Assembly: GCA_028279425.1 (NCBI GenBank)
Contig: JANQNV010000172.1
Location: 1-64,000 of the forward strand
Direction of reading: 5' to 3'
From: Longimicrobiales bacterium
GTDB taxonomy: Bacteria; Gemmatimonadota; Gemmatimonadetes; Longimicrobiales; Gaopeijiaceae
DNA length: 64,000 nt
A model generated the notes under the pieces. The model worked only from the letters and a program-made list of their open reading frames with translations, did not search any database and was not told the DNA's origin. Positions 32,189 through 42,037 of this stretch are shown here, piece by piece. The translations under genes and the position numbers were made by a program. Positions within the stretch are counted from its first letter, which is position 1, and each line of letters begins with the position of its first letter.

Positions 32189-33190
32189 GTGGCGGACCCG
32201 CTGCGGGCCGCGCTCGATCGTCACGGGCTGGGTGGCGTGTTCTTCCTGCACGGCCCCGACGCGTTTCGCCGAGAAGAGAGCGTGCGGACGATCGTCGATG
32301 CCCACCTCGACGAAGGTGTTCGGGATTTCAACCTCGACCAGTTGCGCGGCGCCGATGTCGACGTCGACACTCTGGCTTCGATTCTCGCGACCCCGCCGAT
32401 GATGGCCGAATGGCGGGTGGTGGTGATTCGAGACGCGGACCCCCTGGCCGGAAGTCCGCGCGCCCGGAAGCTCCTCGTCGAATCCGCCCAGGGCGTTCCG
32501 CCGGGCCTCGCCTTCGTGATTTCCGGCGACACGTCGTCGTCATCGGCCAAGCTCTGGAAGGAGTTGCGCAAGACGGCCCGGGCGGTGGGCTTCCCGACCG
32601 TGTCACTCGACGACGTGCCGGGCTGGATCGTGGAGCGTGGGCGAGATGGGTTCGGGCTCGACATCGAGGAGTCCGCGGCGCGCGCGCTGGCGCACGCCGT
32701 GGGCACCGACCTCGGTGTGCTCGCCCAGGAGCTGGCCAAACTCAAGGAGTACACCGAGGGCCAGGCCTCGGTGACCCGCGACGACATCGCCGCGGTGGGC
32801 ACCTACCTCCCGGCCCAGGACCGCTGGGAGTGGTTCGACATGGTGGCGCAGCGGCGCTTCGATTCGGCGGCGGCCGCGCTCCCCGTTCTTCTGAGCCAGG
32901 GCGAATCGGGAGTCGGGCTGACGCTGGCGCTCGGGACCCTCTTTCTGCGGTTGGGTATTGCCGTGGAGCGGGGGGTTCGAGCGCTCGAGTCGAGCTTGCC
33001 ACCCCACCAGCGGTGGCTGGCTCGGAAGTTTGCGGGCCTGGCCGATCGATGGTCGGTCGACGAGGTTCAGATGGCGGTGCTCGGCCTGCTGCGCGTCGAT
33101 CGATTGCTGAAGTCGAGTCCCTTACCCGAGGACGTCGTGCTCGAAGAATGGTTGTTGGGCCTGCAGGCTCGGGGCGCGGCGGCGGCATGA
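32189..33190 (+). CDS. holA: DNA polymerase III delta subunit
   Basis: 333 residues, start GTG with AGGGGG immediately before. Family features: the N-terminal VFFLHGPDAFRREESVRTIV (Walker A-like remnant), the NLDQLRGADVDV strand and VVVIRDADPL in the sensor region. The helical C-terminal clamp-loader domain follows, with LGVLAQELAKLKEYTEG and SVDEVQMAVLGLLRVDRLLKS. This is the clamp-loader wrench subunit that opens the sliding clamp. The stop overlaps the next gene as ATGA. Confidence 0.9.
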   Translation: MADPLRAALDRHGLGGVFFLHGPDAFRREESVRTIVDAHLDEGVRDFNLDQLRGADVDVDTLASILATPPMMAEWRVVVIRDADPLAGSPRARKLLVESAQGVPPGLAFVISGDTSSSSAKLWKELRKTARAVGFPTVSLDDVPGWIVERGRDGFGLDIEESAARALAHAVGTDLGVLAQELAKLKEYTEGQASVTRDDIAAVGTYLPAQDRWEWFDMVAQRRFDSAAAALPVLLSQGESGVGLTLALGTLFLRLGIAVERGVRALESSLPPHQRWLARKFAGLADRWSVDEVQMAVLGLLRVDRLLKSSPLPEDVVLEEWLLGLQARGAAAA

Positions 33191-34452
33191 CCCGCCTCGC
33201 TCGCCTCGTATTGGGCATCGCAGCCGGTGCGACCGCTGCGACGGGCGTCGCGTCCGAGGGCGCTGGGCAGAGCCTCCACCTCGCCGAGTTGTTCGCGGAG
33301 CAGGGGCGCGTCGACGACGCGCGAGCCGAGGTGCTCGCCTGGTTCGAGATCCGGGAGGACGAGGCTTCGCCAGACGAGCTGCAGCACGGTCTCTGGCTTC
33401 GCGCGCGCCTCGCCGAAGACCCGGTCGTGGGCCGTGCCGACCTGGAAGCCTTCGTCGGCGAGTACCCGCAGGGCGCCTACACGCCCCATGCGCTCGCGTG
33501 GCTGGCCGCCGCGGCCGACACCGAGGGTAACGAACGGCGGGCGGTGACGCTCTACCGACGCGTGCTCGACGACCATCCGGAGTCCTTGGTGGCGCCTGAT
33601 GCGCGCGCGTGGCTCCGATCGCGCGGTGTGGCGGTCGAAGAGCCGACCCCGCCGGCTCGGCGTGTGGCTCCCGCGAGAAGACCCGATCCGGTGTCGACAC
33701 GGGATTCGCTGGCATCCGCGGCGCGGGCCGACTCGCTCGCTCGTGCGGATTCGGTCGCGCAGGCCGATTCGGCTGCGCAGGCTTTCGAGCGCTTCGTGGC
33801 GAACGTCGACACCAGCGCCAAACTGTCGATGCCGGCTCGCGAGCCGGTGCGGGCCGACTCCGCGGCCGCCGACGTCTCCCCCGCAACCTCCTCCTCGGCC
33901 GACACCTCCGTCGCGACGCCGCGGCGGCCCGCGGTCGCAGATTCGGCGCTCGCGCCACCTGAAGCCGATCCGCCGACGTCCGCCCCCGAGGTCGTCGACT
34001 CGATCGCCAACGAGGTGACGGAGGTGGTAGACTCCGCCTCGGCCCTGCCCTCCGAGGCGACTCCGCCGCCCGCCGAGGTCGCGGCTGCGGATCCACCGGC
34101 CGCGGATCCACCGGCGCAGGAGACGACCCCGGCCGCCGACCCCGAGCCCGAACCGGAGTTCGAGAGCGTCCCACCCGGGCCTCCCGTGCCAGGAGCGGCG
34201 TCCGCGGGGTCGTTCGCCGTGCAGATCGGCGCCTTCCGCAACCCGGTCGGTGCCGGGGGGCTCGTCGACGAGCTGATCACTGCGGGCTTCGATGCGCGGC
34301 TCGTTCAGGTGCCGATCAACGACCTTCTGCGGGTGCGGATCGGCCGCTACGCCACCCTCGAGGAGGCCCAGGCCGAACTGGCGCGCGTCCAGGCCGGGGG
34401 CTACGACGGGGCGGTCGTCAGCGACGCACGACGCGAGACACAGGTTCGATGA
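33187..34452 (+). CDS. Secreted SPOR-domain protein with TPR-like N-terminus
   Basis: 421 residues. The signal peptide MTRLARLVLGIAAGATAATG is followed by a TPR/Sel1-like helical part (LAELFAEQGRVDDARAEVL to LYRRVLDDHPES). A long low-complexity Ala/Asp/Ser/Pro-rich linker runs over about residues 155-335, with repeats of the type RADSLARADSVAQADS. A C-terminal SPOR domain starts near FAVQIGAFRNPVGAG and ends RVQAGGYDGAVVSD. SPOR binds denuded septal peptidoglycan, so the protein probably sits in the periplasm at division sites. It overlaps holA by four bases. Confidence 0.85.
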   Translation: MTRLARLVLGIAAGATAATGVASEGAGQSLHLAELFAEQGRVDDARAEVLAWFEIREDEASPDELQHGLWLRARLAEDPVVGRADLEAFVGEYPQGAYTPHALAWLAAAADTEGNERRAVTLYRRVLDDHPESLVAPDARAWLRSRGVAVEEPTPPARRVAPARRPDPVSTRDSLASAARADSLARADSVAQADSAAQAFERFVANVDTSAKLSMPAREPVRADSAAADVSPATSSSADTSVATPRRPAVADSALAPPEADPPTSAPEVVDSIANEVTEVVDSASALPSEATPPPAEVAAADPPAADPPAQETTPAADPEPEPEFESVPPGPPVPGAASAGSFAVQIGAFRNPVGAGGLVDELITAGFDARLVQVPINDLLRVRIGRYATLEEAQAELARVQAGGYDGAVVSDARRETQVR

Positions 34453-34458
34453 GCGAAG

Positions 34459-34491
34459 GAGCCCCGCGACCCGACCTCGGGCGCGGGGCTC
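34459..34491. terminator. Bidirectional intrinsic terminator candidate
   Basis: Perfect 10-bp inverted repeat GAGCCCCGCG and CGCGGGGCTC with a 13-nt loop, between convergent stops at 34452 and 34496. It is the best terminator-like structure among the convergent gene pairs. A T tract is missing on both strands. Confidence 0.65.
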
Positions 34492-34495
34492 ATCG

Positions 34496-36847
34496 TCAGG
34501 TGATCGGGCGCTGCTGTTGCCCGAACTGGAACTCCTTCGGTGGCTCCGCCCCCAGCAGGTGCTTCACGAAGTAGTCCCAACGCCGGCGCATCATGTAGGG
34601 CTCGTTGCCGAAGCCGTGGCGGCGGTTCGGCATCATGATCAGATCGAAGTCCTTGTTGGCGGCGATCAGCGCGTCGACCACGAGCATGGTGTTCGAGGGA
34701 GGCACGTTGTTGTCCATCGTGCCGTGCGCCAGGAGGAGCTTGCCCTGTAGGTTGCCCGCGACCAGTTGGTTGGCCTGGTTGTCGTAGTTCGTAGTGCCGT
34801 CGTCGGACTCCACGAGCAGCCCCTGCCACTTCTCGGCCCAATCGTCTTCGTAGTTGCGGTTGTCGTGATTCCCCGCCTGCGACACGGCTACCTTGTAGAA
34901 TTCGGGGTGGCGAAGGATGCCCGATGTGGAGGCGAATCCGCCTCCCGAGTGGCCCCAGATGCCGACCCGGTCGAGATCGAAGTAGGGGTAGCGCTCCCCG
35001 AGCTGCTGAATCGTGGTGATCTGATCCGGCAGTCCGTTGTCGCCCATGTTGCCGTAGTACGTGTCGTGGAAGGCCTTCGACCGTCCCGGCGTCCCCATGG
35101 CGTCGACTTCGACCACGATGAACCCCAGCTCGGCAAGCGCCTGATGGTCGCGCCGGGCCGGATTGAAGCTGCGGCTTCCGACGCTCCCCGACTGGGGCCC
35201 CGGGTACAGATAGTTCACGACCGGGTACTTCCGAGATGGATCCAGGTTCGACGGAGTGTACATGAGGCCGTGAAGATCGGTGTCGCCGTCGCGGGCCTTG
35301 GTCACGAAGGGGATGGGCTCCTTCCACCCCGACGCCACCAGGCGGGTGATGTCGGCTCGTCCGAGGTCGGCCCGTTGGCGTCCCTCACGGTCGCGCAGAG
35401 CGACCTGGGGTGGGGTCAGGGGCGTCGACCAGGTGTCCACGAAGGTCTCGCCCGTCGGCGACAGCTGAATCGTGTGATGAGCGCTGTCGGGGGTCAGCAG
35501 GGTGATGTCGCCCGAGTCGAGGTCGAGCTTGTAGAAGTACTCGAAGTAGGGGTCGCCCGGCTCGCGCCCGCTCCCGGTGAAGAGCAGCTCCCGCTCCCGA
35601 GCGTCGAGGTGATTCACCTGAAGCACGTTCCAGTCGCCCGAGGTCACCTGGCGTTTCAGCTCGCCGGACTCGAGATCGTAGAGGTAGAGGTGGCCCCAGT
35701 TGTCGCGCTGCGACCACCACAGCACCTCGCCCGCGTCGTGCAACACGTGCCAGTTGACCATGTCGACACCCGACTCGAAGAAGGTGGCGACGCGCTCCTC
35801 CATCACGTCGCGCACCTCGCCCGTCTCCGGGTCGGCCACCCTCAGGAGGGCCTCCTTGTGGTCGCGTGAGCTCGACACGAAGGCCAGCGCGGATCCGTCG
35901 GGACTCCACTCGACGTCCGAGAACTGGCCGTTGCACACGATGTGGTCGCAGATCGTCGAGCGGTGCTGGTCGGCGGGCATCTGGAGCGGCACGATGCGCC
36001 CGTCGAGATGCACGACCATGCGCTCGATCCGGAAGATCACCGAGTCCTCGGGGAGGGGGTACCGCCACGACTCGAGCGGGGGCGCCCCCACTTCGGTACC
36101 GATGAGATGCATCATCGAGACCCCCCGGGCGTCGTGTCGGAAGGTGGCGAGCTTTTCGGAATCGGGAGACCAGAGCACGACCGCGCGATCGCTCCGGGTC
36201 CAGCCGGCGTTGTTGGTCGCGTAGCCGTAGTCCTCTTCGCCGTCGTTCGTAAGGCGCGTCTCCTCGCGCGTCTCCAGATCGACGACCCACAGATCGTGGT
36301 CGCGCGTGAACGCCGCCTTCAGGCCGTCGGGAGAGATCACCATCGTTCGCGCCGGGCGCGGGGGAACCGGCCCCTCCGACGTGCATCGCGCGGCTCGACC
36401 TTCGCAGCGGTAGCGCTCGTCGCCCACGTCGAGCAGGAGGCCCCCCTCGTCGTCCCAGGCGAGCCTCTGAATGGGCAGCTCCTCGGAGTCGAGGGTGCGG
36501 CCCAAGGTGGCGCCGAGCGCCCCCGCGATGACGTCGTGGTCGAAGGCGGGCTCGACGCGTTCGTCGTCGACCCGCACGAACTCCCACCCCGACTCCATCC
36601 CCCGCCGAAACCAGAAGGAGTCCCCATCGATCCAGTTGGCCGACACCTGACCACCCACGACGAGCGGCCGCTTGAAGGGGGCGAGTTGCCGCTCCGCACG
36701 TTCATAGTCCTGAGCCGTGAGGGCGTCGGGCGACCACGAGGTCTGGGCCGAGGCCTGGCCGGAGACACCCGGGGCCAGCGTGAGGGCGGCGATCAGGACG
36801 CTGGAGATGGCGCTGGCGGGGCGGAGAGGCCGAATGCGTGGGTTCAT
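34496..36847 (-). CDS. S9 family dipeptidyl-peptidase-like secreted peptidase
   Basis: About 783 residues. The signal peptide MNPRIRPLRPASAIS is cut near GQASAQ. The N-terminal beta-propeller carries DPP-IV_N strands (VVLWSPDSEKLATFRHD, QFSDVEWSPDGSALAFVSSS, DNWGHLYLYDLESGEL). The C-terminal catalytic domain has the nucleophile WGHSGGG, the acid in GTMDNNVPPSN and the His in RRHGFGN. Family S9B/C enzymes release dipeptides from peptide N-termini. ATG 36847 gives a clean signal peptide; an ATG at 36934 is also in frame. Convergent with the SPOR gene. Confidence 0.88.
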   Translation of the reverse strand: MNPRIRPLRPASAISSVLIAALTLAPGVSGQASAQTSWSPDALTAQDYERAERQLAPFKRPLVVGGQVSANWIDGDSFWFRRGMESGWEFVRVDDERVEPAFDHDVIAGALGATLGRTLDSEELPIQRLAWDDEGGLLLDVGDERYRCEGRAARCTSEGPVPPRPARTMVISPDGLKAAFTRDHDLWVVDLETREETRLTNDGEEDYGYATNNAGWTRSDRAVVLWSPDSEKLATFRHDARGVSMMHLIGTEVGAPPLESWRYPLPEDSVIFRIERMVVHLDGRIVPLQMPADQHRSTICDHIVCNGQFSDVEWSPDGSALAFVSSSRDHKEALLRVADPETGEVRDVMEERVATFFESGVDMVNWHVLHDAGEVLWWSQRDNWGHLYLYDLESGELKRQVTSGDWNVLQVNHLDARERELLFTGSGREPGDPYFEYFYKLDLDSGDITLLTPDSAHHTIQLSPTGETFVDTWSTPLTPPQVALRDREGRQRADLGRADITRLVASGWKEPIPFVTKARDGDTDLHGLMYTPSNLDPSRKYPVVNYLYPGPQSGSVGSRSFNPARRDHQALAELGFIVVEVDAMGTPGRSKAFHDTYYGNMGDNGLPDQITTIQQLGERYPYFDLDRVGIWGHSGGGFASTSGILRHPEFYKVAVSQAGNHDNRNYEDDWAEKWQGLLVESDDGTTNYDNQANQLVAGNLQGKLLLAHGTMDNNVPPSNTMLVVDALIAANKDFDLIMMPNRRHGFGNEPYMMRRRWDYFVKHLLGAEPPKEFQFGQQQRPIT

Positions 36848-36917
36848 GACGCGATGGGGTCGGTGTGGATGGAGAGGATCGTGGAACGAGGGGTCACCGG
36901 TGGTACGGGGAACCCGG

Positions 36918-37646
36918 TCAGACGGGTCCGTCACGCCGCGCGATGAGTTCGACGCGGTCGAGCAAGCTCGAGAAGCGTTTACCCAGTACGCGAGAGGCGC
37001 GGCGAGCGAGGAGACTCCCCCCGCCGAGCGTCGCCGCGGCGAGTGCGCCCACGCCGACCGGCACGGCCACGGGGAGGCTGCCGATTCCGAAGGCGGTCAC
37101 TCCTGCCGCGATCACCGCCATCGAGCCGAACATGCCACCGAGCACACCCACGAGCTCGATGGCCGAGCGATTGCCGCGGCGAAGGGTGACCGAGGCCCCG
37201 TCTTCGTTCGCCTCCAGACGAAAGACGATAGGCTGGAGCGAGTTGGAGGTAGACCACCACTCGCGGGTGTCGCCGAACGAGTTCGTGACCCCCTGCATAT
37301 TGAACTCGGAGCGGAATTCGCCCACGACCCGCTCCCACTGCTCTTCACTCAGCGCGCCCGGCACCACGCGGAATTCGGCGATCTCACGCGGAATCCCGAA
37401 CCACGTCTCCTCCGAGATCGGTGCATCGCGTCGCAGCTGCACCTCACGGGCGGCTGCGATCACGTGGCTCGCATCGATCCCCGCGGCCTGGGCCGCCTCC
37501 TGCAGGTCGGCGAGGGTGACGCTCGGCTCGTCGGAGTCGGGCGAAGTGCCGTTGGGCAGCAGGCGGTCGGCCTGGTGTTGGCGGTCGGCGGCCCGGGCGA
37601 GGATGCGGCGGATCTCCTCTTCGTCGAAGCGTGTGGTGGGGTCCAT
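36918..37646 (-). CDS. Hypothetical membrane protein with N-terminal helical domain
   Basis: 242 residues. The N-terminus (MDPTTRFDEEEIRRILARA then SVTLADLQEAAQAAGID) is a helical pair I recall in many uncharacterised Gemmatimonadota and Bacteroidota proteins. A soluble middle part follows, then two close TM helices (LVGVLGGMFGSMAVIAAGVTA and IGSLPVAVPVGVGALAAAT) and a short basic C-terminus. No catalytic motif is recognisable. It is divergent from the downstream SLC12 transporter. No ribosome-binding site is visible for ATG 37646. Function unknown. Confidence 0.7.
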   Translation of the reverse strand: MDPTTRFDEEEIRRILARAADRQHQADRLLPNGTSPDSDEPSVTLADLQEAAQAAGIDASHVIAAAREVQLRRDAPISEETWFGIPREIAEFRVVPGALSEEQWERVVGEFRSEFNMQGVTNSFGDTREWWSTSNSLQPIVFRLEANEDGASVTLRRGNRSAIELVGVLGGMFGSMAVIAAGVTAFGIGSLPVAVPVGVGALAAATLGGGSLLARRASRVLGKRFSSLLDRVELIARRDGPV

Positions 37647-37812
37647 ACGGCGAGAGGGTACGGATCGTGGGAGGGAAGCGGTGCGGTGACGGATGGGCAA
37701 AGGTGGGAGCGGCGCGGGGGTCGGAAAAGGGGCAGGGGCGGGAGGGGCTGGCCCTTTCCGCTGGCGCGCAGCGTACCGAGATTTCCGACTTCCCCTCTCG
37801 TGACACACCTCG

Positions 37813-40038
37813 ATGACCGCTTCCGACGAAGGGCGACAGGGTTACGGGTTCGGTACCGCACCCGTGTTCCTCGCCAGCATCAGCACGATTCTGGGCGCGG
37901 TCATGTTTCTGCGCTTCGGCTATGCCGTAGGGCATGCGGGGATCGTGGGCGCGATCGTCATCGTGATCGTCGGCCACATGGTGACGATCCCGACGGCGCT
38001 GGCCATCGCCGAGATCGCTACGAACCGACGGGTCGAGGGGGGAGGGGAGTACTTCATCATCTCTCGGTCGTTCGGGACCACGATCGGGGGAGCGATCGGG
38101 ATTTCGTTGTACCTCTCGCAGGCGATCTCGGTCGCGTTCTACATGATCGCCTTCGGCGAGGCCTTTTCGCCGCTCGTGCCGACGATCGAGGCGCAGTTCG
38201 GCACGGGGTTCGATCTGCGCTTCATCTCGATGCCCGGGCTGCTTGCGTTGACCGGGTTGGTGGTGCTGCGCGGAGCCGACCTCGGGGTCCGCGCCCTCTA
38301 CGTGGTGGCCAGTATCCTGGCCGTCTCACTCGTCCTCTTCTTCGCCGGGGGGCCCACGGACGGGTTCGACCCGAGCGCCGTGGGGGTGTTCAGCGGGATT
38401 GCCGAGGCCGATCCCTTCATGCTCGTCTTCGCGATCTGTTTTCCCGCCTTCACTGGGATGACGGCCGGAGTTGGGCTCTCGGGCGACCTGGCGAATCCGC
38501 GCCGGTCGATTCCGCTGGGGATCATGTCGGCCACGGTGGCCGGCATGATCGTGTACATCGCACTCATCGTGAAGCTGGGGCTGTCGGCTCCGACCGAAGC
38601 GCTCGCGACCGATCAGCTCATCATGGGTCAGATCGCGGTGTGGGGGCCGATCATCCCGATCGGGCTCGCCATGGCCACACTGTCGTCGGCGATCGGATCG
38701 ATCGTGGTGGCGCCACGCACCCTCCAGGCTCTGGCTGGTGATCGCGTCGTCCCGGCCGAGGGCGTCAATCGTTTCCTCTCCGCGGGCGTCGGGCTGGCCA
38801 ACGACCCCCGCAACGCCACCCTCGTCACGGCGGCGCTGGCCGTGGTGTTCGTGTTCCTCGGTTCGGTCGACCTCGTGGCCCGCGTGGTCTCGATGTTCTT
38901 CATGGTGACCTACGGTGCGCTCTGCGCCATCAGCTTCCTCGAGCACTTCGCCGCGCGACCGTCGTACCGACCCAGCTTCCGGTCGAAGTGGTGGATCAGT
39001 CTGTTCGGAGCCGTGGCGTGTCTGGTGCTCATGCTCCAGATGGACCTGCTCTTCGCGGTGGCGGCGATGGTGTTCATGGTGGCGCTCTACCTGGTGATCC
39101 GCCGCAGTCGCGGAGGGGCGACCGACGACTTGGCCGAGATCTTCCACGGCGTGATGACCCAGGCGACCCGTTGGATGCAGATCCGACTGCAGAAGACCAA
39201 GCCGAGCGACTGGCGGCCGAGTGTGATCCTGATCACCTCGCGCACCTTCGATCGGCACGCCCCGATGGAGTTCCTGGAGTGGCTGTGCCACCGCTTCGGG
39301 TTCGGCACCTACCTGCACTACATCCGGGGGCTGCTCGACGCGAGCACGGTCGAGGAGTCCCGCAGCATCCAGGAGCAGTTGCTCACGTCGTCGAGCGAGC
39401 GAGCCGGAGCGATCTTCGTCGATACCATGATCAGCCCCTCCATGGAGTCGGCGTTGGCCCAGAGCCTCCAGATGCCGGGCATCAGCGGGATGGACAACAA
39501 CACCGTGCTCTTCGAGTTCTCCGTGCACGACGAGCCCGCCGTGGTCGACGAGATCCTGGCCGGCACCAAACTCGCGAATGTGGCGGGGATGAATCGCCTG
39601 GTACTCCGGCATACCGACCACTTCTTCGGGAACCGCCGCTCGATCCACGTCTGGCTGACGTGGCACGACCATGGCAACGCGAACTTGATGATCCTGCTCG
39701 CCTATATCCTTCTCGGACACCCGGACTGGCGGGACGCCGAGATCACCCTGTATGCGGCGTATCCCAAGGGTGAGGTGAAAGAGCGCACGGCACAGCTGCG
39801 TGAAATGATCCGCGATGGGCGGCTGTTGATCACCGACAAGAACCTGCAGGTGTTCGGGACCGACGATCGGATCGACTTCTCTCGTCTGGTCGAGGTGAAG
39901 AGTGCGTCGGCCGACCTGGTCATTCGCGGATTCACGGGAGCGCGGGTGCAGCAGAAGGGCCCCGACTTCTTCCGTAAGCACGCGGGGCTGAGAGACATGC
40001 TGTTCGTATCGGCCGAAGAGAAGATATTCATCGAATAA
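37813..40038 (+). CDS. SLC12-type cation-chloride cotransporter-like permease
   Basis: 741 residues. The N-terminal half is an APC-superfamily permease with about 12 TM helices. It starts with FGTAPVFLASISTILGAVMFLRFGYAVGHAG, whose first-helix pattern is typical of Na-K-Cl/K-Cl cotransporter (SLC12) relatives and bacterial homologues. Later helices include IGLAMATLSSAIGSIVVAPRTLQALAGDRVVPA. The C-terminal 300 residues are cytoplasmic (SVILITSRTFDRHAPMEFL, LRHTDHFFGNRRSIHVWLTW) and match the conserved SLC12 C-terminal domain. No ribosome-binding site is seen at the ATG. Likely an ion or amino-acid/cation symporter. Confidence 0.82.
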   Translation: MTASDEGRQGYGFGTAPVFLASISTILGAVMFLRFGYAVGHAGIVGAIVIVIVGHMVTIPTALAIAEIATNRRVEGGGEYFIISRSFGTTIGGAIGISLYLSQAISVAFYMIAFGEAFSPLVPTIEAQFGTGFDLRFISMPGLLALTGLVVLRGADLGVRALYVVASILAVSLVLFFAGGPTDGFDPSAVGVFSGIAEADPFMLVFAICFPAFTGMTAGVGLSGDLANPRRSIPLGIMSATVAGMIVYIALIVKLGLSAPTEALATDQLIMGQIAVWGPIIPIGLAMATLSSAIGSIVVAPRTLQALAGDRVVPAEGVNRFLSAGVGLANDPRNATLVTAALAVVFVFLGSVDLVARVVSMFFMVTYGALCAISFLEHFAARPSYRPSFRSKWWISLFGAVACLVLMLQMDLLFAVAAMVFMVALYLVIRRSRGGATDDLAEIFHGVMTQATRWMQIRLQKTKPSDWRPSVILITSRTFDRHAPMEFLEWLCHRFGFGTYLHYIRGLLDASTVEESRSIQEQLLTSSSERAGAIFVDTMISPSMESALAQSLQMPGISGMDNNTVLFEFSVHDEPAVVDEILAGTKLANVAGMNRLVLRHTDHFFGNRRSIHVWLTWHDHGNANLMILLAYILLGHPDWRDAEITLYAAYPKGEVKERTAQLREMIRDGRLLITDKNLQVFGTDDRIDFSRLVEVKSASADLVIRGFTGARVQQKGPDFFRKHAGLRDMLFVSAEEKIFIE

Positions 40039-40213
40039 TTCGAGGCTCCCGAGCTGTAACCTTTGCTGCCCCAAGACGTAATCCCGTACGTGGTCCAACG
40101 CGGTGCCGGTCTGGCCGCGGCCCGATCGAGTCGTCGGGGTGTCGGGGGTGGTACGGGAACGACTCGGTCGGGCTAGGACCGCCTCCCTGTGGGGGCCAGT
40201 CAGTGAGGTCGTG

Positions 40214-42037
40214 ATGTACAGATGGTGCGCGATCGTTCTGGTTCCCCTCCTCCTTTCCTGCGAGTCGAGCCGCGAGCCGGCGCGCGAGCTGGCGCGGGAC
40301 GTCCCCGAGGCGCCGACCGACTCGAGCATCGAGTCCTCGTCCCTCGCTCTCCGCGGCGACTCCCTCGCGGTGCGCCCGGAGCTCCAGGCGGTTTTCGAGG
40401 CCGCAGTCGGGGGGCGGGTCGACGAGCTGCTGACCTACTTCGACGCCGCCGACCCCAGCGTGCGTGCCCGCGCGGCCTTCGACGCGGCCAAGGTGGACGA
40501 TCCGCGCGTCGTCGCGCCGCTGGTCGAACTGCTGGCGGACTCCGAGTCGGCGGTGCGGGCCGATGCGGCGTTTGCTCTCGCGCGCGTGCGCGCAGACGCA
40601 GAGACCCTTTCTGAGGCAGCCGGCAATGCAGGAGGCTCTCCCGCGGGAGTGGCGCCGGCCGATGGGTCGCTCCGATCGGTGCTCGCGGCCCTCCTCGGCC
40701 GACTCGCTGTCGAACCGGTCGACGCGGTGCGCCACGAGATCTACTCGACCCTCGGACTCGTCGGCGACTCCAGCGCCTCCCGAGCACTGCTCGGGGCGGG
40801 CGACTCAGCTGGCCGCGACGAGCGGTCGGCGCGCACGCGAGCGCTCGCGCGGATGTGGGGCCGGGGAGTGGTCGTTCAGGAGGTGCGCGACGCACTGGTC
40901 GCCCGCCTCACCGATCCCAACGCCGCCGTGCGCGAGGCGGCGGCACGCGGCTTCGCCTCGGCGCGCGGGCCCGACGTGTGGATTCGGTACCGACGCCCCG
41001 TCGCCGAGGCGATCGACGGTTACGACCTCGACGACGAGGCCGCGCGTCCGATCCTTCTGAGCTTCGGACGCTTGCTCCCGCGTGCGAGCCTCGAGCGCTG
41101 GTGGCGTTCCGCGGTGGACCCGAGAACGCGGCGGGCTGCCGTGCTCGCGGTCACGTCGCACTCCGACGGGATGCTCGGATCGGCCGACCTCATGACCGCC
41201 TTCGCCGACCCCCACCCCTGGGTGCGGCACGCCGCCGCCATCGGGTTGGCTCAGGTCGCGGGCAGTAACGCGGCAGTGGCCGCCCTCGAGGCCGACATCG
41301 GCCCCCGCCCAGACCCGGTGACCGAAGAGGCCTGGCTGCGCGCGCTGGCGGCTTCCGGTCGGCTCGACGAACTCTACGATCGGGTCGAGGGGTACGCGCC
41401 CGACGACGAGGTGGGGTGGTCGGCCGCGGCCGCCCTCGTGGCCGATGCGGCCGACCCCATCTTGCTCGACATCTTTTCGGAGGCGGAGGCAAGCTCCTCT
41501 CGGTATGTCGCCTGGCTTGCGAGCCGCGCGAGGGGGAGCGGCGACGCATCGTCGCCCGAGGATCTCGACGATGGACTCCTCCCGGACTGGTCGGACGACG
41601 ACTGGGCCGAGCTGGCGGCGTTGGGACCCCAGCCCACACTCCGTCTTCCGCTTGCCAACGACACGGTGATCGTGCAGCTCGATCCGGATCAGGCGCCGTC
41701 CGCTGTGCTGTATCTCGCCCGCCGACTTGCGGCCGGTACACTCGAGATGGCCTCGGTTCACCGACTGCTGCCGGGCGTGTTGGCGCAGTGGGGCCCCCCG
41801 GGGGCGACGGCGGACGGTCCGCTTCCCGAGCCCGGCCGGATCCGATTCGAGCAAGGCGTGGTGGGGTGGGCGCTCCGCGAGGGGCGTGGAGACGACGACC
41901 TCTTCGTGGCCCTCGATGATCTGCACGAACTCGACGGAGCCTACACGGCCATCGGGTGGGTCGTGGGCGGGCAAGAGGCGTGGGTAGCCGCCCATGCGGG
42001 GTTGGGGGTCGGCGGCATGCTCATCGCGACGCCCTGA
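40214..42037 (+). CDS. HEAT-repeat lipoprotein with cyclophilin-like C-terminus
   Basis: 607 residues. The lipoprotein signal MYRWCAIVLVPLLLSC has the lipobox LLSC. HEAT/PBS-lyase-like helical repeats span about residues 60-440 (VRARAAFDAAKVDDPRVV, VRADAAFALARVRADA, VREAAARGFASARGP). The C-terminal 130 residues resemble a cyclophilin peptidyl-prolyl isomerase (NDTVIVQLDPDQAPSAVLYL, HRLLPGVLAQWGPP, ELDGAYTAIGWVVGGQEAW). The catalytic FHR is changed to VHR, so isomerase activity is uncertain. GAGG lies before the ATG. It would be an outer-membrane-tethered folding or scaffold factor. Confidence 0.75.
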   Translation: MYRWCAIVLVPLLLSCESSREPARELARDVPEAPTDSSIESSSLALRGDSLAVRPELQAVFEAAVGGRVDELLTYFDAADPSVRARAAFDAAKVDDPRVVAPLVELLADSESAVRADAAFALARVRADAETLSEAAGNAGGSPAGVAPADGSLRSVLAALLGRLAVEPVDAVRHEIYSTLGLVGDSSASRALLGAGDSAGRDERSARTRALARMWGRGVVVQEVRDALVARLTDPNAAVREAAARGFASARGPDVWIRYRRPVAEAIDGYDLDDEAARPILLSFGRLLPRASLERWWRSAVDPRTRRAAVLAVTSHSDGMLGSADLMTAFADPHPWVRHAAAIGLAQVAGSNAAVAALEADIGPRPDPVTEEAWLRALAASGRLDELYDRVEGYAPDDEVGWSAAAALVADAADPILLDIFSEAEASSSRYVAWLASRARGSGDASSPEDLDDGLLPDWSDDDWAELAALGPQPTLRLPLANDTVIVQLDPDQAPSAVLYLARRLAAGTLEMASVHRLLPGVLAQWGPPGATADGPLPEPGRIRFEQGVVGWALREGRGDDDLFVALDDLHELDGAYTAIGWVVGGQEAWVAAHAGLGVGGMLIATP

